From: Streptomyces rishiriensis
Lineage (GTDB): Bacteria > Actinomycetota > Actinomycetes > Streptomycetales > Streptomycetaceae
Length of the DNA stretch: 64,000 bases
Direction of reading: 5' to 3'
NCBI RefSeq assembly: GCF_030815485.1
Contig: NZ_JAUSWV010000002.1
Span: 3,472,001-3,536,000, forward strand
The position numbers and the translations under genes are program-made. Positions 8,958-17,167 of this stretch are shown here, piece after piece. The notes beneath the pieces are model-generated. The model worked only from the letters and a program-made list of their open reading frames with translations, had not been told where the DNA came from and made no database searches. Numbering within the stretch: position 1 is the stretch's first letter; every line of letters begins with the position of its first letter.

Positions 8958-10517
8958 CTACTTCTGCAGCACCGCGACGTCCTCGTCGGCCTCGGGGACG
9001 GCCACCGTCCCCCGGTCGTCCGGCAGGGTCTGGATCGTGAAGCCCGGGACGCCCTCCTGTGTGGCCGTCAGGGTGCGGGAGGCGTACACCGGGGTGTCCG
9101 TGAGGGGTTCCACGGTCAGCGCGTAGGTGCCCTTCAGGCCTGCGGGGACGGGGAGTTCGACCTCCTGGGTGGTGCCGGACGCGACCGTGTACGTCTTGGA
9201 CACGGCCGTGCCGCCGCCGCTGCCGGCGGACGCGGTGACCTTGACCTTCGCGGCGCCCTCGGGGGCGGTCAGGGCGAGGGTGGCGCCCTTGGCGCTGTTG
9301 CCGGCGGCGGACGCGCGCGTGCCGACCGGAGCGGTGGCGGTGACGAACGCCGACTCCTGCCGCTCGCCCTTGCCGCGCAGGACCCGTACGGCGGCGACGA
9401 CGGGCACCGACTGGCCCGTCGGGGTCAGGACCAGCGAACCGGCCTCCCCGCGCGTGACGTCGCCCAGGTCGACCGACGCCGTCATGCCCGCCTTGATGTG
9501 CAGTGTCTCGTGGCCGGCGGGGCTGATCAGGCCCGAGGGGGAGGCCAGTTGGACTTTCAGGTCGGCGTCCGCGTCGCCCGGCGCGTAGGCGATGAGGCGG
9601 ACCGCCGTGGCGTCCTTGGGGATGCCCGGGACGACCTGGGTGCCCGCCGGATCGGTGGAGGCGGCGAGCCAGTCCCCGCCGAGCTTCTCGTCCAGGGCCT
9701 GCACGGCGGCCGCCACACGTCCGCTGCGGACGTTGACGTGGACGGTGAGGTCCTCCTGCTTCTCGCCGGTGAGCGTGGACAGCAGGATCGGCTCGCTGGA
9801 GTGCGCCGGGATCGTGATGCCGTCCCCGACCGTGGTCGTCAGGGCGCCGTCCTTGCCGTAGAGCTCGATGTCGGCGACGGCGGCGGCGTCGTCCGGGTTC
9901 GTGAGGTGGACGTAGTCCGTGCGGTCGGCGACGGTGCTGACGCCCGGGAACCAGAACTCCGTGTCCGGTGCGGTGCAGGTGACGCCCTGGAGGCCGCGCC
10001 CGCTGCCCGCGGTGACCTCGGTGGTCTCCTGGACGGTCCAGCCGGGGGCGAACTTCCCCTCGGCGGCGCCCAGCAGCGCGGGCGTCTCGCCGCCGGAGGT
10101 CGTGCCGACGGCCGGGGTGCCGGGCGCCTTGGGCGTGACGACGGGCTTCGTCGCCTTCTTCTTGTCGTCGGCCTTGTCGCTCGCCTTGTCGCTCGTCTTG
10201 TCGCTCGTCTTGCCGCTCGCCTTGTCCGTGGGCTGGTCGTCCGTCGTGGCCGCCGACTCCTCGGTGGCCGCGGTGAGTACGGCGGTGCCGTCGCCGTCCG
10301 TGCCCTTGGTGACGGGCGTGAAGGACGTGTACAAGGTGTCGGCGAGGTCGGAGGTGCTGGGCGAGGGGCAGAGCAGACTCGTGCGCTCCACGGGCAGTTC
10401 GGCGGCCGCCTCGGTGGTGTCCGGCCCGGCCGCGTCCGGCTGGTTGAGCGTGGCGAAGCCGGTGACCGCGGCGAGCGCGGCCGTGCCGGCGATCAGGGAC
10501 AGGGTGGTGCGGTTCAC
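8958..10517 (-). CDS. DUF5719 family exported protein
   Basis: A 519-residue protein starting at a GTG (VNRTTLSLIAGTAALAAV) with an N-terminal hydrophobic segment that is a signal peptide or anchor. A linker at ~95-125 is a run of short Lys/Ser/Asp repeats of the type TSDKASDK, encoded by a 12-base tandem repeat (about 10160-10230). The rest is beta-rich (EFWFPGVSTVADRTDYVHLTNPD onward) and matches the DUF5719 layout. Its start overlaps the stop of the glycosyltransferase by four bases (GTGA), so the two are translationally coupled and likely act together at the envelope. Molecular function unknown. Confidence 0.85.
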   Translation of the reverse strand: MNRTTLSLIAGTAALAAVTGFATLNQPDAAGPDTTEAAAELPVERTSLLCPSPSTSDLADTLYTSFTPVTKGTDGDGTAVLTAATEESAATTDDQPTDKASGKTSDKTSDKASDKADDKKKATKPVVTPKAPGTPAVGTTSGGETPALLGAAEGKFAPGWTVQETTEVTAGSGRGLQGVTCTAPDTEFWFPGVSTVADRTDYVHLTNPDDAAAVADIELYGKDGALTTTVGDGITIPAHSSEPILLSTLTGEKQEDLTVHVNVRSGRVAAAVQALDEKLGGDWLAASTDPAGTQVVPGIPKDATAVRLIAYAPGDADADLKVQLASPSGLISPAGHETLHIKAGMTASVDLGDVTRGEAGSLVLTPTGQSVPVVAAVRVLRGKGERQESAFVTATAPVGTRASAAGNSAKGATLALTAPEGAAKVKVTASAGSGGGTAVSKTYTVASGTTQEVELPVPAGLKGTYALTVEPLTDTPVYASRTLTATQEGVPGFTIQTLPDDRGTVAVPEADEDVAVLQK

Positions 10518-13500
10518 TGCTGGCTCCCGTCGGGGCGCTCGTTGCCGGTGCCGTTGCCGGTGCCGTGGGGGTGCGGGTCCGGGTCGTAGGCGGGGTCGTA
10601 GCCGCCCTGGCCGTAGGCCGACGGGTCGTAGCCCTGCTGCTGGTAGGTCTGGTCGTACGGCGCCTGCTGGGCCTGGCCGTCGTAGGCGTACGGGTCGTAC
10701 TGGCCGGCCTGGTAGGGGTCGTAGGCCTGCTGGTCGTAGCCGCCGGACGGGTACTGCTGGGCGCCCTGGTACTGCTCGCCCGCGTAGCCGCCGTACTCGG
10801 CGCCCGGGTAGCTCGTCCGGTCGCCGGCCCAGTCCCCGCCCTGCCCGTCCGGGGGGACTCCCATGTCGTACGACTGCTGCTGGGGAACCGCGACCGGGGG
10901 CCCCTCCTGCGGAGGCGGCGGGAACTCCTCGCCCTGGCCGCCCTCTTCGGACTCTGCCTCGGCCTGGGCGCGCAGACGGCGGGCGCGGCGGCCCTCGCCG
11001 TCGGCCGCCTGGGCCGGGACCGGTTCCTCCTCGGGGAGGTCGTCGTCGACGTCGCGGCGGCGGCCGGGGAGGGCGAGGACGACGAGGACGAGGACGAGGA
11101 AGCCCTGCGCCCACAGCCAGGCGGTGTGGGTGAACGGGTCGTCGTAGGTGACGTCCAGCTTCCCGCCGGACGCGGGAAGTTCGAAGCCCTGGGCCCAGCC
11201 GTCGACGGTGGTGGGGGTCAGGGGCCTGCCGTCGAGGGTGGCCGTCCAGCCTTCGGCGGCGGTGTCGGCCAGGCGCAGGACGCGGCTGCCGGAGCCGGCG
11301 GGGACGGTGGTGTGGATGTCGACGGGGCCCGCGGCGACCGGGGTGGCCGTGCCCTTGCCGGAGTCGGCGACGACGGCCGCGCGGGAGACCTCCTGGTCGA
11401 CCCGCCACAGGCCGCTGCCGTCCTGCTGGCTGAGCCGCTTCAGGCCGGGTGTGGCGTCCAGGACGCGGGTGACGTCGCGGGGCGCGCCCTTGTGGACGAG
11501 GACGTAGCCCACGGCGAACCTGCCCAGCTGGTCGGCCTGGTCGGCGCCGGAGCCGGCGACGAGATTGGCGACGACCTTGTCCAGCTGCTCGTTCTCGCCG
11601 TCGGCCGCGGCGAGTTCGGCGTCGCCGAGGCGGGCGCCGGAGCCGCGGACCAGCATGTAGGCGACGCGGGCGGCGGAGTCGCTGTCGAGGACGAGGGTGC
11701 GGGCCTGGTCGCGGTTGCCGGCCTCCTCGGCCACGAACGCGGGCACCTGCACGGGATCGCGGCGCTCCAGGGGGCCGTCGGCGCCGCCGATCATCCAGCC
11801 GGCGGCGACGAGCAGCGGGCCGGCGGCCGAGGCGAAGGCGATCAGAGCGGCCACCGGCTGGCGCCAGCCGAAGCTCTGCTCGGCGACACGCGTGCGTGCC
11901 CCGTCGGCGCCGAGGGCGGCGGCGGCGAGGAGGGCGATGCCGTAGACGAGGGTGGCGGGGCCGGCCCAGGTGGAACCGTTGGACAGGATCCCGAAGACGA
12001 GGCCCAGGAGGGCGACCGCCCAGGCCGCCCAGACGCCGAAGTGGCGGTCCGAACGCAGCAGCGCGGCCAGTGCGGCCAGCACGATGCCGATGAGCATCAG
12101 GCCGTCGACGGTGCCGGGGCCGCCGGGGCTGGCGCCGAGCAGGTCGAGCGCGGTCGCGGTCGACGGGCCGTAGTCGAGGCCGGCCTGGGTGAAGAAGCCG
12201 AACGGCAGCAGGGACAGCGACCAGGGCGCGAGGATCAACAGGGGCGTGCCCAGCTGGGCCAGGAAGCGCGGGCCGTAGGCGGTGAGCTCGCGGCGGCGCA
12301 CGGCCAGGACCGCGACGCCGAGGACGAGCGCGATGGGCCAGACGATCGGCGTGAACGCGGTGGCGATCGTCAGCAGGAGCGCGTACGCCCAGGTGGCGCG
12401 CCAGCTGCCGCGGGCGCCGGACGCGTGCGCCAGGCCGCTCGCGGCGACGCCCGCGCGGGCGATCAGCGGCAGCAGGACGGCGAGGACGGCGGTGCCGACC
12501 CGGCCGCCGGCGAGGGCGCCGGTGGCGGCGGGCAGGAAGGCGTAGACGACGGCCGCCCAGGCGCGCAGGAGGCGTGACTCGACGAGCGGCCGGGATGCGA
12601 AGTAGGCGGTGAAGCCGGCCAGCGGAACCGAGCAGACCAGCAGCACGGTGAGGGCGAGCCCGGTCGAGCCGAACAGCAGGGTGGCCAGCGTCGCGATGAT
12701 CGCGAGATAGGGCGGGGCGGACGGGGTGCCGCCCGCGCCGATCGGATGCCAGGCGTCGAGGTAGCGCGACCACAGCTCCGAGGCGTCGGCCGGGGCGGGC
12801 AGCAGGGCGCCGCCCGCGAGCGCGCCGCCGCCGAGGAGGTTGCGGCAGGCGACCAGGGAGACGAGCAGCAGGACCAGGAAGAGCACCGGGCCCGGCTTGC
12901 GCGCGATGCGCTTGAGGCGGGCGAACTGCTCGATCTCCAGGAAGTCGGCGTCGTCGCCCCCGGGTCCGGACTCGACGGCGCCGCCGTGCCGCCCCGCGCC
13001 GGAGGTGGCCTCGGGGTCGGAGGAGCCGAAGAAGTCGCCGGCGGCCTGTTCGACGGTGGCCCGTACGGTCGCGCCGGGGGGCGGGAACAGGGGGCGCAGT
13101 TCGTCCTTGTCGACGGCCGGCTTCCCGCGCCTGCGTCGCCCGGCGATGATCCGCTCGGGCCGCAGCAGGGTGCCCAGCAGACCGCGGAGCTCGTCGACGG
13201 CCTGTCCGGGGACCTTGCCGACGAGGTAGGCGACGGTCCGCAGCAGTGTGCCGAGGATCAGGCGCACGAGGATCCACGGCAGTAGGGCGGTGCGGCTGTT
13301 GACGAGGAGGGTGTAGACGGCGCCGGCCTTGTCGACCTTGTGCGGGGAGGCGCTGGTGCGGCCCGCGCAGTCGACGGTGCGGCGCTCGCGGGAGGCGGCC
13401 TCGGCATGCCGTACGACGGCCTCCGGCGCGATGAGGACGCGGTGGCCGGCGGCCTGCGCGCGCCAGCACAGATCGACGTCGTCGCGCATCAGGGGCAGGC

Positions 13501-14236
13501 GGCGGTCGAAGCCGCCGAGCTGTTCGAAGACGTCGCGGCGGATCAGCATGCCGGCGGTGGACACCGACAGCACGGACCGGACGTGGTCGTGCTGCCCCTG
13601 GTCCTGTTCGCGGCGGTCCAGGCCCGTCCAGCGGCGGCCGGAGTGGGCGATGGTGACGCCGACCTCGAGGAGCTGGCGGCGGTCGTACCAGCCGCGGAGC
13701 TTGGGGCCGACGACGGCCACGTCGTCCCGGCCCAGTTCGAGCTCGTTGTCGACCACGCGCAGCAGTTCGGCCAGTGCGTCCGGTTCCGGGGCGCAGTCGT
13801 CGTGCAGCAGCCACAGCCACTGGACGGGCTCTCCGTGCGGGAGCTCCGGCAGGTCGTAGGTGTCGTCGCGCCATGTGCGCGTGACGGGGTCCCAGCCGCT
13901 GGGGCGCTTCAGGTACGGCAGGTCCTCGGGGGTGAGGACCGGAGCCGTCCGGTTGGCCTCCTCCACGGCCTGGCCGAACCCGGTGCGCCGGGCGAGGTGC
14001 AGGACGCGGTCGTCACCGAGGGCCTCGGTGACCAGGCGGGCGGAGTCGTCCGAGCTGCCGGTGTCGGCGGCCATGACGGACTGGACGGGGCGCTCCTGAC
14101 CGAGCAGCCCGGCGAGCGCGTCGGGCAGCCAGCGGGCGCCGTCGTGCGCGACGATCACCGCGGTCACTACATGACGCGGGAACTCAGGTGTGGCAGCGCG
14201 GTCTTGATGGGCTGCCGTGTGGCTGTGCACGGACAT
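10514..14236 (-). CDS. Large membrane glycosyltransferase, GT2 head with multi-helix body and Tyr/Gln/Gly-rich tail
   Basis: 1240 residues starting MSVHSHTAAHQDR (ATG at 14236). Residues ~22-330 are a family 2 glycosyltransferase: VTAVIVAHDGARWLPDAL, the metal site WLLHDDCAP (Asp146/Asp147) and LMRDDVDLCWRAQAAGH. From ~470 onward about a dozen hydrophobic helices follow (PVLFLVLLLVSLVACRNLL and later), then an extracytoplasmic domain, one more helix near 1060, and a tail of ~120 residues rich in Tyr, Gln, Gly and Asp with repeated YDPYQ/YDQQ motifs. The architecture fits transfer of sugars from lipid carriers during cell-wall polysaccharide synthesis. Substrate not readable. It is followed by the DUF5719 gene in a GTGA overlap. 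Confidence 0.85.
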   Translation of the reverse strand: MSVHSHTAAHQDRAATPEFPRHVVTAVIVAHDGARWLPDALAGLLGQERPVQSVMAADTGSSDDSARLVTEALGDDRVLHLARRTGFGQAVEEANRTAPVLTPEDLPYLKRPSGWDPVTRTWRDDTYDLPELPHGEPVQWLWLLHDDCAPEPDALAELLRVVDNELELGRDDVAVVGPKLRGWYDRRQLLEVGVTIAHSGRRWTGLDRREQDQGQHDHVRSVLSVSTAGMLIRRDVFEQLGGFDRRLPLMRDDVDLCWRAQAAGHRVLIAPEAVVRHAEAASRERRTVDCAGRTSASPHKVDKAGAVYTLLVNSRTALLPWILVRLILGTLLRTVAYLVGKVPGQAVDELRGLLGTLLRPERIIAGRRRRGKPAVDKDELRPLFPPPGATVRATVEQAAGDFFGSSDPEATSGAGRHGGAVESGPGGDDADFLEIEQFARLKRIARKPGPVLFLVLLLVSLVACRNLLGGGALAGGALLPAPADASELWSRYLDAWHPIGAGGTPSAPPYLAIIATLATLLFGSTGLALTVLLVCSVPLAGFTAYFASRPLVESRLLRAWAAVVYAFLPAATGALAGGRVGTAVLAVLLPLIARAGVAASGLAHASGARGSWRATWAYALLLTIATAFTPIVWPIALVLGVAVLAVRRRELTAYGPRFLAQLGTPLLILAPWSLSLLPFGFFTQAGLDYGPSTATALDLLGASPGGPGTVDGLMLIGIVLAALAALLRSDRHFGVWAAWAVALLGLVFGILSNGSTWAGPATLVYGIALLAAAALGADGARTRVAEQSFGWRQPVAALIAFASAAGPLLVAAGWMIGGADGPLERRDPVQVPAFVAEEAGNRDQARTLVLDSDSAARVAYMLVRGSGARLGDAELAAADGENEQLDKVVANLVAGSGADQADQLGRFAVGYVLVHKGAPRDVTRVLDATPGLKRLSQQDGSGLWRVDQEVSRAAVVADSGKGTATPVAAGPVDIHTTVPAGSGSRVLRLADTAAEGWTATLDGRPLTPTTVDGWAQGFELPASGGKLDVTYDDPFTHTAWLWAQGFLVLVLVVLALPGRRRDVDDDLPEEEPVPAQAADGEGRRARRLRAQAEAESEEGGQGEEFPPPPQEGPPVAVPQQQSYDMGVPPDGQGGDWAGDRTSYPGAEYGGYAGEQYQGAQQYPSGGYDQQAYDPYQAGQYDPYAYDGQAQQAPYDQTYQQQGYDPSAYGQGGYDPAYDPDPHPHGTGNGTGNERPDGSQQ

Positions 14237-14351
14237 CGAGGTACGGGCCCCGGTTCGGTGGACTGCGGTGGACGCCTGCGCCGTGTGGGGCGGCGGGGTG
14301 TCTCGGACGAGCGCCCACACTATCGGCTGGGCAGGACGACGGCCCGCCGCC

Positions 14352-14360
14352 TGTGGACAA
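14352..14360 (-). other. Perfect DnaA-box 9-mer (TTGTCCACA) on the minus strand
   Basis: The plus strand reads TGTGGACAA, the reverse complement of the Streptomyces consensus DnaA box. It lies in the 207-base space between whiB and the glycosyltransferase start, about 1.7 kb from the box cluster before fbiA. A single 9-mer is weak evidence on its own. Confidence 0.4.
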
Positions 14361-14443
14361 CCCACGTGCGACGGGCCGTTCGGACCGTTGTCTGCGCGTA
14401 CCGCGATGCCGCGACGCCCTTGTGCTGTCGATCCGTGCGGTTC

Positions 14444-14713
14444 TCAGACCGCCGCCTTCTTCAGCCGGCGGCGCTCCCGCTCGGACAGGCCGCCCCAGAT
14501 GCCGAATCTCTCGTCGTTGGCGAGGGCGTACTCAAGGCATTCGGAACGGACCTCGCAGGCGAGGCAGACCTTCTTCGCCTCGCGGGTGGAGCCGCCCTTC
14601 TCGGGGAAGAAGGACTCGGGATCGGTCTGGGCGCACAGCGCGCGCTCCTGCCAGCCGAGTTCCTCGTCCGCGTCGTCGACGTCGACCAGCAGTTGCTGCA
14701 CCAGCTCGGTCAT
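14444..14713 (-). CDS. whiB: WhiB sporulation regulator (Wbl iron-sulfur protein)
   Basis: 89-residue Wbl protein, near-identical (from memory) to S. coelicolor WhiB. Four cysteines that hold a [4Fe-4S] cluster are seen: one in LCAQTDPE and three in CLACEVRSEC. They are followed by the GIWGG turn and the basic tail RERRRLKKAAV that contacts DNA. In Streptomyces WhiB works with WhiA to start sporulation septation. The ATG at 14713 has GAGGGG eight bases upstream. Monocistronic by position. This gene is the best marker for the genus. Confidence 0.97.
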   Translation of the reverse strand: MTELVQQLLVDVDDADEELGWQERALCAQTDPESFFPEKGGSTREAKKVCLACEVRSECLEYALANDERFGIWGGLSERERRRLKKAAV

Positions 14714-14788
14714 GTGCGCCCCTCGCTCTGTCTTTCGCGTCCCCGTGACCTGGCCGTTACCGATTTCGGCTGAACGACACGAGTGAAA

Positions 14789-14817
14789 TTACAAGTGTGC
14801 TGCTCCGGGCGAGTCAA
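14789..14817 (-). promoter_or_regulatory. Candidate whiB promoter
   Basis: On the minus strand TTGACT (14817-14812), a 17-base spacer and TTGTAA (14794-14789), about 75 bases before the whiB ATG. The -35 is good; the -10 is poor, and an alternative TAATTT three bases on would need a 20-base spacer. Isolated AGTGA/TCACT half-sites of the BldD type occur nearby but are too far apart for a normal BldD box. Confidence 0.35.
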
Positions 14818-15446
14818 GCCGAGATCTGCTATTGGGCCCCTTATTCACTCTGCGGAACCAAGGCCATGCGTTAAGTGTTCAAATCGCCATAAACCTTGAC
14901 AAGCAGATGGAGCCCCGGAGGGCCACCGGCCCCGCACAGTGCTTGCACGGGGAAGGACGCCCAAAGGTGCGATCCCGTTGCGGCACGCACGCGGAAGCGA
15001 ACATGATCACAGTCGGATCACGGGATCGCCTCGAGGCTTGCGCGCCCGGCTTGTGCGCCATGTGTCCCGAAGGGCAGGTGCACAAACCTTTCGCCTCCGA
15101 GATGGACCGGATGAGGTGAACCCTGTCCCACATACCGGGCGTCGAGTTGACAGTGAAGGTGTGAACCGCTGTCCTTGTGGGCATGCTCGCGAACTTGGCA
15201 CTCACCTCGACCGGCTCCGCCGGGTCCCACGGTGCTGCCCGCTCTCGCTTCGGCTGTCGTCCCTGTTCCAGCTGTTGAGCCCAACGCGCTCCGGCTGCTC
15301 CTCCTGAGTCCACCGCGACTCGGCTGCTGTTTCCCTCCGGCCCACACCAGGGCGCTCCTGCTCCACCCGTGATCCGGGCGGACGGTACGCGACACCCAGC
15401 AGGCCCCCCACTCTTCCGCCTCTCCGCCGAGGAACCACCCCACCCC
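14818..15446. other. 629-bp intergenic region between whiB and the cysteine dioxygenase gene, no gene supported
   Basis: Frames are open on both strands but none has a ribosome binding site, Streptomyces codon bias or recognisable motif. GC is lower than in neighbouring genes at the whiB end (TTATTCACT, AAATTACAA). TTGACA occurs at 15146 and 14898 without clear partners. It probably holds the regulatory region of whiB and of the divergent gene. Confidence 0.5.
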
Positions 15447-15992
15447 ATGAACAGCGACAGCGACCTCCAGATCGCGGGCGACATCCTCGAAGTCCCGCAC
15501 CTTCTCCAGGCACCGCGCGAGCACCCTGCCACCGTTGCGGAATTCGTCGGCCTGGCCCGTTCGATCGCCGCGGACCGCGCCCAGTGGGAGCACCTGGTCC
15601 GGTACGACGCGACGACCCGCTGGTACCACCGGCTGCGCACCGGTCCCGGCTACGAGGTGTGGCTGCTGTCCTGGGTGCCCGGCCAGGGCAGCGGACCGCA
15701 TGACCACGGCGGCTCCTGCGGGGTCCTCACCGTCCTGGACGGCGAGCTGACCGAGCACACCGAGCGAGGCGAGCGGGTGCTGGGGTCGGGTGTGCAGAGG
15801 GTGTTCGCGCCGGGGTACGCGCACGAGGTCGTCAACGACGCGCTGGAGCCCGCGGTGAGCCTGCACGTGTACTTCCCGGGACTGACGGACATGCCCATGC
15901 ACTCCGGGTCCCGGCTCCGCACGGCCGGAAGGAACCCCGGCGCCTGCGCCGCGTTCGCCCCGTACGGACACGCCGACACCGTCAGCTCGTGA
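15447..15992 (+). CDS. Cysteine dioxygenase family protein
   Basis: A 181-residue cupin starting MNSDSDLQIAGDILEVPHLL. The iron-binding cupin motif is present: SGPHDHGGSCGVLTVLDGEL (two His, near 88-90), and the third His in FAPGYAHEVVNDA (near 136). The conserved front part QWEHLVRYDATTRWYHRL fits bacterial thiol dioxygenases, which oxidise cysteine or 3-mercaptopropionate to the sulfinate. The ATG at 15447 is chosen over an upstream in-frame GTG (15369) because the conserved domain begins here and GAGGAA precedes it. Exact thiol substrate is uncertain. Confidence 0.85.
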   Translation: MNSDSDLQIAGDILEVPHLLQAPREHPATVAEFVGLARSIAADRAQWEHLVRYDATTRWYHRLRTGPGYEVWLLSWVPGQGSGPHDHGGSCGVLTVLDGELTEHTERGERVLGSGVQRVFAPGYAHEVVNDALEPAVSLHVYFPGLTDMPMHSGSRLRTAGRNPGACAAFAPYGHADTVSS

Positions 15993-16050
15993 ACGCGGCC
16001 GGTCGCCGTCGCCCGTAGGGGTGGGCGGGACCGGACCTCCACCGGCGCCG

Positions 16051-16164
16051 GACCACCGCGACGGCCGGATGTCCAGAGGCGCGGGACCACCACGACGGCC
16101 GGATGTCCACAAGCGCCGGACCATCACGGACGGCCGGACATCCACAAGCGGCCGGTTGTCCACA
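16051..16164 (+). repeat. Three 34-bp direct repeats carrying DnaA-box-like 9-mers, plus a perfect DnaA box in a palindrome
   Basis: Units start at 16051, 16085 and 16119 with the shared core GACCAYCRCG(G)ACGGCCGGA and period 34. Each has a DnaA-box-like 9-mer at the same place: ATGTCCAGA (16069), ATGTCCACA (16103), ACATCCACA (16138). Directly after is TTGTCCACA (16156-16164), an exact Streptomyces DnaA box, set in a palindrome with ten-base arms (16151-16172). The array sits just before the fbiA start. Repeats are abutting, with no spacers, so it is not CRISPR. See findings. Confidence 0.75.
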
Positions 16165-16207
16165 ACCGGCCGACGGGTCGGCCCGGCCGCCTGCGAGACT
16201 TGCCCTC

Positions 16208-17167
16208 ATGCGCATTGTGGTTCTGGCAGGCGGCATCGGCGGTGCCCGGTTCCTGCGCGGTCTGAAGCAGGCCGTGCCGGACGCGGACATCACGGTCATC
16301 GGCAACACCGGCGACGACATCCACCTCTTCGGGCTGAAGGTCTGCCCCGATCTCGACACGGTGATGTACACGCTCGGCGGCGGCATCAACGAGGAGCAGG
16401 GCTGGGGGCGGGCCGACGAGACCTTCCATCTGAAGGAGGAGCTCGCCGCGTACGGCGCCGGGCCCGGGTGGTTCGGTCTGGGCGACCGGGACTTCGCCAC
16501 GCACATCGTGCGGACGCAGATGATCGGCGCCGGGTACCCGCTCAGCGCGGTGACCGAGGCGCTGTGCGACAGGTGGCAGCCGGGCGTGCGGCTCATCCCG
16601 ATGACCGACGACCGGGTGGAGACCCATGTCGCAGTCGAGGTGGACGGCGAGCGCAAGGCGGTGCACTTCCAGGAGTACTGGGTGCGGCTGCGGGCGTCGG
16701 TGCCCGCGGAGGCGGTCGTGCCGGTCGGCGCCGAGCAGGCGAAGCCGGCGCCGGGGGTGCTGGAGGCCGTCGCGGCGGCGGACGTGATCCTCTTCCCGCC
16801 GTCCAACCCGGTCGTCTCGATCGGCACGATCCTCGCCGTGCCGGGCATCCGCGAGGCGATCGCCGAGGCCGGTGTACCGGTGGTGGGCCTGTCCCCCATC
16901 GTCGGGGACGCGCCCGTGCGCGGCATGGCCGACAAGGTGCTCGCGGCGGTCGGCGTGGAGTCGACGGCCGCGGCGGTGGCCGAGCACTACGGCTCGGGTC
17001 TCCTCGACGGCTGGCTCGTGGACACCGTGGACGCGGGCACGGTGGAACGGGTGGAGGCGGCCGGGATCCGCTGCCGGGCCGTCCCGCTGATGATGAGCGA
17101 CCTCGACGCGACCGCGCGGATGGCCCGGGAGGCGCTGGCACTGGCCGAGGAGGTGCGCGGGGCGTGA
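16208..17167 (+). CDS. fbiA: Phosphoenolpyruvate/2-phospho-L-lactate transferase of F420 synthesis
   Basis: Cytosolic 319-residue CofD/FbiA protein that joins the activated lactyl (or enolpyruvyl) phospho-guanosine compound to FO, making F420-0 or its dehydro form. Visible landmarks: MRIVVLAGGIGGARFLRGL (nucleotide loop, residues 1-19), VIGNTGDDIHLFGL (~35-48), HLKEELAAYGAGPGWFGLGD (~81-100) and FPPSNPVVSIGTILAVPG (~198-215). The ATG at 16208 is the conserved start; the longer open frame upstream crosses the 34-bp repeats. Its stop overlaps the GTG of fbiB. Confidence 0.95.
   Translation: MRIVVLAGGIGGARFLRGLKQAVPDADITVIGNTGDDIHLFGLKVCPDLDTVMYTLGGGINEEQGWGRADETFHLKEELAAYGAGPGWFGLGDRDFATHIVRTQMIGAGYPLSAVTEALCDRWQPGVRLIPMTDDRVETHVAVEVDGERKAVHFQEYWVRLRASVPAEAVVPVGAEQAKPAPGVLEAVAAADVILFPPSNPVVSIGTILAVPGIREAIAEAGVPVVGLSPIVGDAPVRGMADKVLAAVGVESTAAAVAEHYGSGLLDGWLVDTVDAGTVERVEAAGIRCRAVPLMMSDLDATARMAREALALAEEVRGA

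Noticed and set aside
10565..12577. 670-residue plus-strand frame opposite the glycosyltransferase
   Set aside because: Gly/Ala/Val/Asp-rich antisense of a GC-rich gene, without ribosome binding site or motif.
8958..13874. Very long open frame spanning the DUF5719 gene and part of the glycosyltransferase
   Set aside because: Only the last 519 residues (from 10517) are protein-like; the upstream part is the antisense-type Arg/Pro-rich shadow frame of the glycosyltransferase.
13329..14773. Plus-strand frames opposite whiB and the glycosyltransferase start
   Set aside because: They are antisense of well-supported genes and contain low-complexity Arg/Ala stretches only.
14714..14880. BldD box controlling whiB
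   Set aside because: AGTGA and TCACT half-sites exist but are about 60 bases apart rather than within a few bases, so no palindromic box can be claimed.
14832..15640. Genes on either strand between whiB and the cysteine dioxygenase gene
   Set aside because: No codon bias, ribosome binding site or recognisable domain in frames such as 14832-15119 plus or 14879-15640 minus.
16051..16172. Possible CRISPR array
   Set aside because: Units are contiguous at period 34 with no unique spacers, and no cas genes exist in the window.
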